A stretch of 64,000 nucleotides of DNA from Rhabdornis inornatus (GCA_013397075.1 VWZS01003516.1:1364001-1428000), one strand, 5' to 3'; shown: positions 1 to 13,867, counted from the stretch's first letter. Program-made: numbers and translations. The notes: generated by a model not told the origin, from the letters alone.

Positions 1-3000
1 ACCATGCCAGTCTTGTCAGCTTTGCCCTCGTGCTCCAAGGCTGGCTGGTGCCTCCCACACACTCTGTATCTTACCAGCAGCTTGGTATCTCAGCTTTGGC
101 TGTTATTTCTCAGAAGTTATGTGAGAGAAACCTGCCAAGAAACACTACTCAGCTGACTGCAGCAGAAGCTTGAGAAACACAGTGTAGTGGTCAAATGCCA
201 GGTCTGGATTCAGGAACTCTCTGGATGGTTGAGTAAATAGCAGCAGCTGGACAAGCAGCTTCTTTGTAAAATAGCTCCAACAGCAGCTGCAAGCTCAGGT
301 GCTTGTAAAACAAAACTGAGTAGCAGAAGGCAAGCAAGGGCTTGGGCATTTTCCTCTTGCTGGCCTCCCCTCACCCCAAAGCACTTTCACTGGGGCTCAG
401 ACGAGACCTGCAGTAGTTTCACTTTGAGCAGTGTTTTAATCCCTTGACAGCCTTTCCTTTCCTTGCCACCTCCAAGAATGGAAAGGAAACAAAGAAAAAA
501 ACACTCTCTGTAGTTGCAGGTATTGATAGTTCTAGGACACACCTGAGGACTGCACAAACCACATCAGGACATGGAAATACTGGGCAAGGCACCCTTCTCA
601 CCCTTCCATGGTCAGGGCAAAGCTCCCTTGAGCAGCTCAGGCAGCAGCAGTTTGCTTTGCCTCTGCTTCCCCTGCAACCCTGACGTATCTTGGGTGGCTA
701 CAGCCCATTTTCAGCCATGATTCAGTGGAGAACAAAAAAGCTCTCAAGGGTAGGAAGTGGGGCTAAGGCTTCTTTGGAAGCAGGATTTAGTAATCCCAGT
801 TACCACCTTTAAAAATCAGTGCCCTTGGGCCCCAGCCAGCCCTCAGCTCTGTCAACATCTTTACTGCCAACTTTACTAACAGTCACACAAATGTAAATCT
901 ACTGTGAGAAGAGGATTAAGCCCATTCTGGTTTTATGGCCTATGAAATGTCTCCTGCCCTGCTGGCACTGTGCAGTGATACATAACACAGGAAAGGGGAA
1001 TTCAGGCTGCTATTGTGTCTCTAGAATTTTAAAGGAAAAAATGTAATTCCAGAAACTTTACCAGGTGGCAAAGTGCAAATGCAGATAAGAGTTTTTCTAA
1101 GTCAGAAGCTAAAGGCCTGTACCTTGCCAGATGTGGTTGAAGTACATAATTTTTTTCCTCAAAATAAGATTATCAACAGTAATTTTCCATGCATTCAAGT
1201 TCAGGATTTTGTCTGCAAGGGGATTAAAGCTCAGGCAAACATCAGCGTGCCTGAACACTGCCCTGATCTGTGTACTGCTCCCACTTGGGATGAGACCTAT
1301 GTAGGGGACCATGTAGGAATCCCACAAAAATTATTATTTCTTAATTCATCATTTAGTTGGCTGAGATTTGCAAGGAGGACTGAGGGAATCATATTTATGG
1401 TTTCTAAAAAAATTCAGTTCGTTGTGGGTTCCCCACTCCCTTAGGCTGATATTTTAATACGAAAGGGTTTTCTTTACTATAAAATTTATTATTGAATTTC
1501 AGCTCTTGGGCTGGGCATATATTTTGGTTCCAGGTTTCTATAGTCTCAGAGGATGGCTCAGACCTCTTAGCAAGATCTCAGTACCACTAAATAATTGTAA
1601 TGATCACTAACAGAGTAACTCCGTTGAGCTGTTAGCAGAAAAACAGCCAAGCTGAATACATATTTCAATTAAAGATGCAGAATTATGCCACTTATGCACA
1701 AGCCTGAAAAGCAGATGATATTTAAAATGTTCTTCAGGGCAGGAGATAGAATTAATTTTTCATTACCTTCAACATTTATCCAATTTATCTCTAGCTGGAG
1801 AGTCTCATTCATTCAGTCCTTATCTGTGTCAAGTTGATGTTGTGTAAGATTTTGTGGGTGACTGTGACTGTGTTGGTCACAGGGGATAGGTAGGGACTAT
1901 GATGAGATACTACACTGACCCTTGAAGGCACAACTGATGGCATTTGCCAAAATGGGACTCCATCTCCCTGGCAAACCCTCACATACACATACTCAAACTT
2001 TCTGCTTCATCTTTCAATCCTCCTGGTTGAAGTCTTGCAGATCAGAAAGAAAAGTGGTGTGTGAAGACAGCCTGCAGTGACCTCGTGCTTTGGAATGTAG
2101 TGCTGTTTGTTTTGGCATTGCAGATATATTTAGTAAACTGTCATCTGTTATAATTCGTGTGGGGACAGATCCCATATTTTGAGAGACATTCGCTGTCTTG
2201 CATTGCCTGGAGTCCGTAAATTGCTCTGTCATTGACACACTGATCTATTTTAAAAGAGTGTTAGTGGACACATCCCCTCCCTTATCTCACCGTGAGGACC
2301 CTGAACTCCCAAATGCTCATGCAGCAACACGGCAGATTTTTAGCCAAGTCCTCTTCACCTAAGCAAACAATTTGATATTTATTTACAAGCAGTTTTCCTG
2401 AAACCCAGGGAAATGCATGCTAAATTAGCCATTTGAGTTTCTGACTGTGTGACACACTGTCCCTTGAAGTGTGGCCTCAGCCTCCCAGGGGTATCATCCT
2501 CCCTGTGGCAGACCCAGCTATTTTTGGTCACCAAGGCCCTGGTGTCAGGTGCTGGGGGGATCTTCTGCTCCACAGGAGCACATGTTCCAGCAATCTCATT
2601 CCATTCAGGCAGCCACCAGCCAAGTATTAGTCCCAGTCACAGGTTTGCTTGTTCATCCTCTGACCACAGAGCAACACTTTGCTTGAATTTGCAGGAGAAA
2701 AAAACCCCTCATGGTAATTTGTGTATAGCCCAAATAACAGCAGTCAACCTTCCATCTCAAAGAAAGGGAAGGAAATGACCACAGGAAGAGTCCCTGCCAA
2801 CACAAAGCTGGGGTTAAATCACCAGGATTGGTGCAGCATTGCTGTTACTTCATCCCCAGACTCTGCAGGGCACCCAGGCGGGACCCCACAATCTCCTGGT
2901 CTCCCCACACCTCCCCACAACCTTGCAATCCTCCATCCTCATCCTGGGGATGTTGTGCCCCATGTTAGGGTGAACTCACCCAGCATTAGGGCTGGACATG

Positions 3001-4269
3001 AGCCTGGATCACAGACAGCTGGTCACGCCTTCTACAGCTGGATTTGGGCTCAGCCTCAGAGGGCAGAAATAGCCCCTTGTTCCCTCTGCCAGTCAGGGCT
3101 TCTCCTTTCATTATCACTCCTAAATTGCTCCTGATGTGGGCTTGTTCTGTGCAAGTCCCAGATCTCACTGAGATGTACACTAGAGACAGGGTCCTTGGAT
3201 GCTGCAGGAAGCTGAGCTGCCCCTGCCAGCTTTGGGCACCAGAGGAAGCTGCTGGACATCTCCTCACTGCCGTGCATTGAATCCCTGGCCTTTATTCTGC
3301 AGAAATAAACTGAAAGCTTTTTCCAAATTTAAATTTCTGGAGAATATCTACTGATACATAGCCTAATGTAACACATTATCATGTATTATGTACTGCTTGC
3401 ATTTGAAAAAGCAAGGTCAAAGGAGAACCCCAAGACATGGAGGAAATTTGTGATGATAGCAATTCTTCCAGGAGTTGTTATTTTTAGGGTTTGTAGTGCC
3501 TAAAATCCAGGAGTCTCTTGTGGCTAAAGGAGAAAAAGGGTGAGAAGGAGGTGTGTGAGGTAATGGAGTCATTGTGCAGGACCTCATTCCTGGCAGAGCC
3601 AGGCAGAGGTTGGACCTGCTCAGACCTAAGCTGGTCAAACTGATGCTTGAGCCTCCTCGGGGTTTGATGGGCAGGGAGCAGAATGGTCTGGGTGAGCATC
3701 TGGAGGAAGACTGGAGCTGAGGAGTCCCTGACAGAGCTGATGCTCATGCAGATGAGGACAAGGGCAAAGAAGGGGAAAATGTGAGTGTGAAGAACAATGA
3801 AGTCCTGGCAGGGCTAGGGCTCAGGTGGAGGGTGGCTGATGCAGAGCCACGCTGCTGCTCCAAGATGCATTTCTGTCTTTTCCCCAGCACTTCTAGCCAG
3901 GTGGCCTCCACATCTCCTCTGCATCAGACTGGCACTTGTGGGAAGCATAAATCCCAGCTTAAATTTGCTGATGGAGCGGCAGAGCAGTCTGGAAAAAGGT
4001 GTGTAGTTGGTTTTCAGTGAGCTGGCTGGAGCCAGCAAAAGGAGCCATGGTTGAAGGATCAGGGAAGGGGAGAGCAGGCAGGGCACAGGCTGCAGCTTCT
4101 GGCAGCTCTGCCCACATGGGTGAGTGTGAGCCAGCACTTTGTTTGAGCTGATCTAAGTGGCGCAGTCACAGTAGGGTGATCCCATCCTGAGCTGACTCAG
4201 CTGTGCCCTCTCCTTCCAGGTTTAGTGATGAGAGGTCAGCAGTGAGTCAGCTCAGCCAGCAGATCCAAC
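1..4269. other. Intergenic, no gene recognised
   Basis: Short ORFs occur on both strands (longest 137 codons at 2721-3134), but none has recognisable domains, splice context or composition of coding sequence. I see no repeat with a clear identity. Confidence 0.6.
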
Positions 4270-4480
4270 AGAAAGCTGCTAGGAATCCTTTCTTTATAGT
4301 GAGGGTGGTCAAACAGTGGAATAGGCTTCCTAGAGAGGCTGTCAATGCCCCCAGCCTGTCAATGTCTAAGAGGCATTTGGACAATGTCTTTAATAACATT
4401 CTGTAACTTTTGGTCAGGCAGTTGGATGAGATGTTCATTTTAGGTCCCTCCCAACTGAGACATTCTATTCCGTTCTCCTC
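4270..4480 (+). mobile_element. CR1 LINE 3' tail
   Basis: The + frame encodes VVKQWNRLPREAVNAPSL, the C-terminal signature of the CR1 reverse transcriptase ORF. It is followed by GGTCCCTCCCAACTGAGACA and a TTCTATTC-type 3' end. Diverged, 5'-truncated copy; the left edge is uncertain. Confidence 0.82.
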
Positions 4481-5605
4481 TTCCATGGAGGCACGTTCTG
4501 AGATGCTTCTGATCAATCAGATCAGCTTACTGAACAAATTCATCCCGTGGACGTGTCACCACTAGATACAATGCAAAGGGAGTAATCTTAAGTGTGTGAT
4601 TTTGTGATGTGGCTGAGCCCATTCACCTGTCCCCAGCCCCTGAGGTGTGTGCTCTGTCCCTGGTCCCTCCCCTCCCCATCACACTCTGGCTGGGCAGGAC
4701 TGTGGTGCTGGCACTGGTACCCACTGACCATGCAGCCACTTTGTCCTTCAGGGACCTGAACCAACCAACAGCTCATTTCAAGACATAAAAATAGCTTCAG
4801 GCTGGGCTGGTTGAGCACCCTGGCAGCCTGTGCTGGGAGCACCGAAGCAAGGGATCAGGGAGCTGGATGTGCTGGCATTTGGGGCACAGAGCTGTTCCCC
4901 AAAGCCACCCCCACAGTGTCACCTTGCAGCAGGAGCTGCGGGGCCAGTGGGAGGCAGACATGCTGCTCCCCAGCAGATGTGCAGGGAACTGCCCCAGTAC
5001 AGCCTTAGGCAGTAAGATCCAGCACAGGCCTCCAGATGTTTCACCAACCCCAACAAAAAGCCAGCTCAAGGTGTCTCCAGGTGATACAAACCAAGCTGCA
5101 GGCAGATGTGCATGAGTAGACTGCATTTCTATAAAAGAACACGACTTTTAGGATGAAACTCAGCTCTTGCTAGTGCAAGGAGAGGTAAGCTGGGTGTGGG
5201 AGAGCATGTGCTTGCTGGATCAATGAAACAAGTCATCTCCAAGTGCCTGATGGGCCCCCAAGAAAGCCCTATGTGAGACAAAAATGCTGTTATTCCAATA
5301 CCACCATGGACTAAACCAAAATGTAAATCCCTTTCAAGTTCAAAGTATTACTCCATGCTGTTTCAATAAAAAAGTTCACTGCATTATTTTGCTCCGTGCT
5401 CTTTATTCACTTCAGACAAATCCAAAAGTGAAATGGGATTGGGGTAAGTGGCCAGAGCTGAAGTTGCTCATAGCTATGTTTCATTTGTGACATTAAACTT
5501 TCATTTTTGGTTCTACTAATCCTTTATTTTCATGACAACTTTGAAGATCCATTGTAATTACAATGTAATGAAAAAGCTGAATCCAGAGATGTAGCTGCAG
5601 AAGGG

Positions 5606-5644
5606 TAATCACCTCCTGTGCTTTGTATTTAGAGGAGGTGATTA
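5606..5644. repeat. Perfect 12-bp inverted repeat (hairpin)
   Basis: TAATCACCTCCT (5606-5617) and AGGAGGTGATTA (5633-5644) are perfect reverse complements with a 15-base spacer. As RNA this would be a compact hairpin. The arm is too short for a typical microRNA precursor. Confidence 0.8.
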
Positions 5645-6549
5645 ACTGTACATTTCAGGGATGGACTGAAGTGATGAATTTGACAAAGTTCAACAGTCAA
5701 GAAATCTTAATTTAAAATATCTATCTGCTATTTTAAATTTCTTTTTGCAATGGTTCTCCGCAGTCATTTTGTTTTTTAAAGGAAGATTAAGTTTAGAGGC
5801 TGTTGGAATTAATTAGATGTGACTAACCAGGAGGGCACCTGGTTACTTTTACTTATTCAAGTGAGTCTGTATCTTATATGCATTTATTCATTGATTCAGA
5901 TTCCTAATTATATTTTAATAAAACTATTAGAAATGGTGAATAATGCTTCTTTTTTTTTTAACATGATTATTTTTCTCTTAGGTCAGGTTGGGTTGCATTT
6001 AAAAATGAGTGTACAAATGCTTTAAAATTTGATTTTACTCTGCAAAATAACTGCATACAGGAAATGAGACATAAATTACACTTACTTAAAAAAATAAAGC
6101 TAACTAATTCATTAAATAAAGGAGCTTTTCCTGTAATTAGATTTGGAGGATTTTTTTTGGATTTCAAGAAGTTCTAGCGCTCATCCTCAGCTATCTTCCT
6201 TTTCTAGGCAAGAGGAAGAAAACAAGTTTTCTTCTTTTTTCAGTAGTCAGTGACTTTCTTGAGCTGTCCTTAGCCAGGTAACCAAATACACCGGAAATAG
6301 AAGAACTTTTTCTTCCCCAGCAGAGCAGGCTCTTGTCAGATCCAGAACTCTGCCTGGACCCTTCGACCTGGCAGAGTACCTGTGGGTCATATTTAATCAT
6401 AAACTGCCCTATTTCCGGCAGAATAAATACAATTAAACAACTCCAGTGACCGGAGTGGCTGTTTGGATGGCAGTGCCAGGCACTGGGATGCGCTCCCATC
6501 ATTACCACAGACCCTCCTGATGATGCCAAAAGTGTTTTGGTGCAAATCT

Positions 6550-6770
6550 CCTCCGGAAAGTGAGTGGTCCAGGTGCCGGCTGGCAAGCGCAGCCCGCTGG
6601 AAGCCTGGCTAAATGAGGGAGCCTCATTAGAGGTTTTTAATTAACCCCCGGTGATTTACAGGGGGGACGCTGACATCTAGCGGGGAGTCTGCGCTACTCG
6701 GGCAGCCGGCAGAGGTTTGGGGAGGGATTTTTGGGAGCAGGGATCACCAGCGTGGTTGGAAAGGCACCAA
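6550..6770. promoter_or_regulatory. CpG-rich islet with CTCF-like site
   Basis: A short CpG-enriched stretch in otherwise CpG-poor sequence, including GCCGGCTGGCAAGCGCAGCC, TTTAATTAACCCCCGGTG and GGGCAGCCGGCAG. No ORF of note. It may be a regulatory or insulator element. Confidence 0.4.
6668..6686 (-). promoter_or_regulatory. CTCF-like motif
   Basis: CGCTGACATCTAGCGGGGA matches the reverse-complement CTCF consensus at 15 of 19 positions by eye, including the CTAG core. It lies within a CpG-rich islet. Binding is not shown. Confidence 0.4.
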
Positions 6771-9199
6771 CAACGAACAGTTTGAAAGTCAGTATCAATG
6801 ACTTATGTGTCCCCCACAGTTTCTGGGGCAGAGCTGATATTCGGCACTGAGACCTGCCCCGTTGTTTTTCAGTCTGTTTTAAACCATCACGGAGTCAAAT
6901 CTTCTCAAACCAGCCTTAAAAGTGATTTTTAAAATTGAGCAGAAGGAAGGGATCTTGCTGTCGAGCTTAACTCTGTTTTGTATCACAACCTATTTTGCAG
7001 CACAGAAATCAATATACCTGCTTACATAAACACTGAGCAGAGGCATGTGCTGGATATCACTGCTCCACAATAATATCTGACAATACCTGTGAAAACAAGA
7101 GAAATCAGAATTTTTATGTCTGTAGTCTGTGCCTCTCCCTTTACTTCTAACGGGCAATTTGCCAACAAGTTGGATTAGAAGAGAAGGTAAAGGAGGAGGT
7201 GTTTCCCTAGAAACCTGAAAAGGCAATACCCAGTTTCATAGCCCTGATTGATAAGAACAAAGATATTGAAGGGAATGATAAGCCTCCCACGGCTTAGAAA
7301 CAACTGTGAGATTAAGGTGGGAGAGACCATGATGGGCTACCAGACAAACCTGCTACTGCAAGAGCCAGCAAGGAGAGGCTGAACAACCAGGGGAGCTGTG
7401 TTTTAAGGTTTATTTTGCTTTTCAAAATCAAAGTGGATGAGGTCTACCCATACATATTCTGTTTGGAAAATGCTGTTGCATGTCAGGACAAATCCTTTAG
7501 GCTGTAAAGGTTAATTTCCTCCAAGAGCTAACTTTCCTACAGGAAATGTGGAGACAGAAGCAGCTTACAGGGGCTTCCCCAGGAGAAGGGCAGCAAGACA
7601 GTATTGGCAGGGTTGCACAGACCCACAAACCACAGTTTTGAGCATGAATGAGAAACATGTGAAAACTTTGCTTTTCCAGTTTTGAATTATAAGACCTGTA
7701 ATCAAACAGGGCATATTCTCAGGCGATATGTAGAAGAGAATATCTAATCTTCATTGACTCGAAGAAATTCCTTAAAAAGAAGGGATTCTTATGGCTGCAA
7801 AGAAAATTTGCAAAACATGACCTGTTTTTGGTGAAGACAAAAATGTAATCAGGACCTTAAACCATGAGGTTGGTTAGAGAGAGCTAAAGCAATCCTCGGT
7901 TTAGGCTTGTTCATTAAAACCTAACACTAATAGGGAACACCTCTCTATTGTTCAGGATCACTGTATTGTTCAGCCAAAATCTCAGGGTAAATACTTGACT
8001 CATGTTTTTATTAAATAGGCAATAGAGCTGCTGCCCAAATAAAGGGTCTTGTGTCACACAGTATCCCTTTCAGCTGCTGCAGAAATCTCACAGACCCTGC
8101 AAGGCTCCCTGCCTGACTTGGCTGGAATAGCAGGACTTGGATGCACAGGGATGCTGAATCTCTCATCCAAACCCCACAGATGAAACACTGGAAAGCAGGA
8201 GTGCTTTTCTGAAGCGATTTCCACTGTAGCAGCTTCTGTTAAAGCAAAGAGAGAAGAGCTGGCTTCTTGAGCAGTTCCCAGTATCCCAAGTTATTGCGAT
8301 CATACAACAGTATTTTACTCATTACATTTCATTACCTTTTTTTTCTCTCTTTTGTTTGCCTTTGCAGTTTGGAGCTTTGTTAAAGCTTTATTTGGACCCT
8401 AAATTGAAACTCGGCAAAGCTACTCACAGACAAAGCAAAGCTGCAGCTGGAGAGAGCAAACAGTGATCCCTGCCAGCTCCGAGCTGTGTTTGCTCAGTGG
8501 AGTGGACTGCATGGAAACAGCGATGTGTATTGAACAGGCAATCACGTCTGCACTTGGCTGCCTGGCAGGATTCTCTTCCAGTCTCCAGTGCCAGATCTGG
8601 AGACTGAAAATCAATTCCCAGCAGCGCCTCTTTGGCCAGGCAGTATCAGTATTACAGACCCACTACACATGCTCATGTATTTACTTTCTCTTTTGAAACA
8701 CCCAGACAAGACACCCAGCACCAGCCAGAGAGCTTGTGGACAACAACACTCTGCTCTGGCTAACGTGAGTACAGAGGTGGCAAAGCTGCTGCCACCTTAC
8801 ATGTGCCAGCTCATCTCACAGCTTCCCAGTAACCTTGCATGTTACTGATCCAGTGCCTCCCTGTTCCACAACTCTTTCCTGTTAACACCCACAGAGATGT
8901 CTGAGCTCCACTGCTGACACTCAGAAACCTCCTCCAGTCTCCAATCAAGGCGATGAAGCAGCAGTGCTCCTTTATTACTTGTTTACCAGTGGTGGCTTAT
9001 TTTTGTGCTCACTGTTGCCCATAAAGCAGAAGTCAGTGCAGAAGAAGCAGAAGGCAACAGAAGCAGAAGGATTCATTTCCCAGCTGTGCAGTCAGGGCTG
9101 TACAGAGAAGGGCTGATGTGCAGCTCCCAAGGTACACACCCCTTTAATCTGTCCTTTCTCAAGGTTTGCAGTAGTTTATTATGGATCTGTAGCTTATAG

Positions 9200-9300
9200 G
9201 TTCACAGAATCACAAAATGGTTAAGTTTGGAAGGGACCATACTGGGTCAGCTGGTCCCAGCCTCTGTCCAAGTAGGGAAATACAGGTTATGCCTGTGTTC
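9200..9300 (-). mobile_element. CR1 LINE 3' end, antisense
   Basis: Reads TTCACAGAATCACAAAATGG then TTTGGAAGGGACC, which is the reverse complement of a CR1 3' end. Only the last 100 bases or so remain. Confidence 0.75.
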
Positions 9301-9340
9301 TTGCTGTCCTTGTTAAGCAGCACTTTACAACAAAAATTAG

Positions 9341-9475
9341 AATCATAGAATCTAAGGTTGGAAAAGACCTTCAAGATTATCAAGTCCAGCTGTAAGCCCA
9401 GCACACACCAAGTGCCATATCCACACACTTTTTGAATGCTTCTAGGGATGGTGACTCTACAACTGGTCATACCAT
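9341..9475 (-). mobile_element. Second CR1 LINE 3' end, antisense
   Basis: Starts AATCATAGAATCTAAGGTTG, then GACCTTCAAGATTATCAAGTC and a diverged CR1 body (GCACACACCAAGTGCCATAT). It begins only about 40 bp after the previous antisense CR1 end and has the same orientation, so these are two separate insertions or one duplicated tail. Confidence 0.78.
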
Positions 9476-12400
9476 TGATTTGAACAGGCTCCTACATTAC
9501 GTTTTAAAAGTTGAGGGATGCAATGCAAAAGTACCAGGTGAAATTTGCAGATAGGCAGAACTTACACTTTAAAAAAACTAAAATTACCTGATTTGTTAAA
9601 TAACAGTCAGAACACCTGGACTGTGGAAGGGCAGCAAAGAAACTTCCCTGAAAAACCAGACTGTGGGATTGTAACAGCTTGGCCTAAGAAGTTTTGGGTC
9701 ATTTCTCCCACATCTTGAATTATGTAGAAAGCTGTTAGATTTCTACTGATTGCATTTTTTTGGTGATAGATGAAGAAAATGCATTTAAAGGAATGATCTG
9801 CGTGAGGCGAGATTCAGGAATCTGGGCATATCAGGAAAAGCTACTGCAGAAATTTCATCAGAGAGCATCTGCTCATGAGATTTCCACATTTCTCTTTACT
9901 GTCACCAAAGTGAATGCAGTGCAAACCAGAGAGACTTTGCAAAGTCTTTCAAAAGTCTTTATTAAACTTTGGAAATGGGGGACAAGTGAGACTGCCCTGC
10001 CTGGAAACAGTCCTACTTAAGGCTATCAGCATTGGGTGAGGCTTCCTGTGTGACTGTGGTGTCCATATGGGTGAGAATTATGAATCCCACAATTTTGGGA
10101 AGGGTATCAATACGTTGGACTGGATGTGCCCTCAGTGGCTGAGGCTTTCTGGAGAGCAGAGGACCTGCTGCACCTGTGTGCAGTACAGCATGCAGGTTCC
10201 ACAGCTGTGCAGAATGTCCTGACCTGTGAGAAGTGCTCATGGAGAGATCATCAAGATTTCAGCTGCTGCAGTCTGGAAATCTTTGCCAAACAGAGAGGAT
10301 TTAACCAGAGAAGAGCAGTACATATGTGGCAGCCTTGAGTCCACCTATAAATTCCAGTGCTTTCAGGCATTCTGGCACAACCCCCACACCCAATCACCCA
10401 AATTAGCCTCCTGTTAGCTTTAATGTGCATGGAGAGCCCAGTGTGAGTGTGCTGGGAGGCCTGTGTGCCTTCTCACACATGGGTTTCTCTTTACCTTCAT
10501 CAGGAAAAATGACTAATTTACTCCAAGCTATGTGTAATGTTTGTGCACACAGTCTGAGAATGCTGCTCCTCACAACCCTACACATGGGGCACATTTCCAA
10601 AATTTACTTCCCAGATCCCTTCTACCTTTTGCCCCAGATTTCTAACCTGCTGGTGTAGGTTTCTCTTTGCCCACACCGTGCCTGCCTCAAGGGATCCTAA
10701 AAGGCTTATGGGGGCCAAGTGCTGCAAAAAGAAGAAATTTGAGCTGTCAGAAGAACACCCCAGAGCTTGGAGCAGATCTCACATGGCAGTTGGGCTGGCT
10801 GTCCTTGCTCTCTACTCCCACATCCTGACCTCCCTGGCTGCCAAGCTCTGTGTCCACTGGGGCAATGCTGGTGCTTGCAGGTATTTTCCTACATGTCTTC
10901 ACTCCTCCTCTAGCTCAGCAGATGCTGTTCTGTCGGTTCACATTCATAAGTGCTGTGAGTTATTTGATGCACAGATCGGCACATTCATGCATTTACTACA
11001 GGCAGGAAACCTCAGGCCTGGCATGTATTTGCAGATGCATTTATGTAATTAAACATTTAGGGGTAATTACTCTAATTGCCTAGCTTGACTTGTTAAGCCT
11101 CCCATTTTGAAGATGAAATTTGTTTACCTAAAGAGGCTTCATTTTCACAGTCCCTTTTATTCCTATCTGTCCCTTATACAGCTGAGGTCTTTGCCATATC
11201 CCCTTTCCCCTACATTAGGGGTAGGCAGTGACTAAGGGCTGCTTGATCCTCACAGCTGGATGCACACGTCAGTCAGGAGTGTTCCAGTGTGTTTGCTTGC
11301 ACAGTCCCACGATTTCCAGCAGTCATCTAACCCAGCCTGGCATGGTCATGCCCCTCTCTCTCTCTCCACTCTAGGAGCAGCACAGGCTGAAGAGCCCTGT
11401 GAGGCTGGCTGCTGTGCAATGTGTGTGTCTGCATCCATGCAGGAGCTGATCCCTTGAGTCTGCAGAACTCCCTGCTCTGTGTGTTCGCAGATGAGTCTGC
11501 AAATGAGAGAACACTCTGAGCACAAAGCTGCAAAGACCTTGGTGTTATAAGCCCCAAACCTCAGCATACAAGCTGTGCCTTCGCATTTTGACTGTTCAGA
11601 CAAGAACATACTGCCTGTTCTATTACTCTTTACACGGGCTCAGGTTTAATCACTGCTGTGCCAAAGGGAGATAGGCCTTCATTCCTGCAATAACTCTGTG
11701 CTGCTTGTGCTGAGCTGAAGGGTCCTGAAGGAACGGAGCTGTTGTAATCATCCCCCAGCACTCTCAGCCCTTCAGAGGAGACAGACCTTCACATGTTGGT
11801 CATGCAGTGCCCTGATCAGCCCTATCCAGCAGCCTTCTGCTAGAAGGTGAATTTTTGTTTCCCCAGATTGGATGGCTTTCCCAACTCTTTTCAGCATATG
11901 TAGAAACCATTCTCAGAAAAATCACCAGTGGATCCAGAGCAGAGATACGGATAACCAGTCCTTAGCTCTGCAAATGCAAGGACTTGTCATGCCTCAAAGC
12001 TAGGACACAATGAAAATTAAAATAAAAAGTACAGATGGGTGTTGTCTTTATAGCCTTTCTTCTCTTTCTTGGCTCTGGGCAGCTGGGCTTATAGCAACTC
12101 CTACATTTATTTGGACAGGTGGAAAGAAAAATGAGGCTAACTCATTCATCCTCTTTTAATTCTCTGAAATAGCTCTTAACGAGATGTTATTGTCTATACA
12201 GCACATATAAAACAGGCAATGATCCAACACAAAATTTCATGGTGCTGTCCTTTGGAAAATTTATTTAATTTGCATGTGGGTTTCATGCACCCACAATACA
12301 CATTCCAGAATTCCATGAATAATAACAAATACCCTTTATAACATGCCAGGGCACATTGTCCCAGCATGAGAACAAACCTTTCCTTGGAATTCAGAGGTAC

Positions 12401-13867
12401 CTGCTCCTGCCTGGCACCATGACCCTGTACCACTAGGTGGCTTTTCCACCCCATAGTTTGAACCTCTCTCTCCAAAGTCACTGCAAGTATGGGAAATCTG
12501 CTCCTAAGGGCAACCATCAAACTGGTGGAAAAGAGAGAACAAAGGTAAGGCATCCTTCAGCAGATGAACTCTTAAATTCCCATAGTTTTACAGTGAAATC
12601 TTTACCAATCCCTTATGTATCCTTCTGATGGTTTGTTTTGACTTCATTACAGCTGGCTTATTCCCAGATTTTGGGTATCATAAGATATCTGCTCAGCTAC
12701 ATTTCTGTGTAGCTATGGAACTTTGCAAAATAGTGCATGTGTCAAATTTTATAATAGTAATTGCTGTCATTCATTAGCATAAACCAATTAGTAACACAGA
12801 ATCAGGATGTGTAATTGTTAATGTAAAGCGTTGCCTCACCATGTTCTCAGGAAGAGTAAATCCAGCTTTGTCTTCTCAGATGTTTTACTCCTTTTTTTAA
12901 CTTAAACATTTTAATTACAGATCTTTGCTCACACCTAAACACTGCAAATATCTGGCTATGGATAGTATCTCTTTCAAGTAGCACTCAGTGTCTGAAGTTT
13001 TCTCCAGAAAGAAAAGCCCTGAGGGGCTCATTGACTGTGTAGAGAACAGTACAGGAGGAAGAATGAGGGTCACAAACTGAGGGTCACAAATCCACAGCAG
13101 TGTTTAAAAAAAAATCAATATACACCCCTCTCCCCTGAGTTTTTGTTTAAGTTTGGTCATGTTGAATAGAATGTATTTTATTTTATTTGAAACGTAAAGG
13201 AGCTGAGTTGGGCACAGACCTAAGAGACGTTAGAAATTTCACAGATAAACTCAAGATTTGCATTTTTTATTCATTTCAGACTTTCCTTCCTTTCACATAT
13301 GTAACTCCTGTTTTCTGTTACAAAAATGGTCATATATTTGCTGGAGAGAGATCATGGAGCTGTCTCCTGGGTGCCCTTCAGTGCTGTGAGAAGTTGCATC
13401 AACAGCTCTTTCAGGTAGAACACATGGAATTTACATGTACATTTCAGGGCAGGGGCTAATCCTGCAACTAATTTAACACACAGGAGGTAAGATCTGAAAG
13501 AGGAAATTCAACCGCTGATGCAAAGGCTGGAGAAGGCTCCTGCTTCAGAAAACAGCAGAGAATCTCATTTGGAATACCTGTGTAAAGCTGGTTCCTATCT
13601 CCAGATGTTCAGCAAAGATGGACACAGCTGGGCAAGAGGTTGAGAAAAACCTGGAGCTGATCTGCACTAGTGCAGCACTGCATGCTCTTGGTTGCCATGT
13701 CCTGATTTGTGCTGCTTGGATCCAGGTCTCTGCACTGATTGTAGCAGCCAGCTTTTTATATCAGCTGGTTTTCAATACACAGCTTTCCCAGAGGCCCTGG
13801 ATTTCTGAGGGAAGCGGAAGATCATGGTTAAATTTATTGGAGAAAACTGATGCTCGGTAAAAGCTGC
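9476..13867. other. Intergenic, no gene recognised
   Basis: Nothing recognisable apart from the CTCF-like core at 12430 and a 14-bp tandem word (TGAGGGTCACAAAC) at 13064-13091. Confidence 0.6.
12427..12445 (+). promoter_or_regulatory. CTCF-like motif, core-perfect
   Basis: CCACTAGGTGGC (12430-12441) fits the CTCF core CCASYAGRKGGC at all 12 positions; the flanks match poorly (14 of 19 overall). Forward orientation on the + strand. Confidence 0.4.

Larger units (their letters stand above)
4481..9199. other. Intergenic, no gene recognised
   Basis: Contains the hairpin at 5606 and the CpG islet at about 6550-6770. ORFs are short (up to 131 codons) and unconvincing. Confidence 0.6.

Noticed and set aside
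1073..1444. 123-codon plus-strand ORF
   Set aside because: No recognisable family, and AT-rich intergenic composition.
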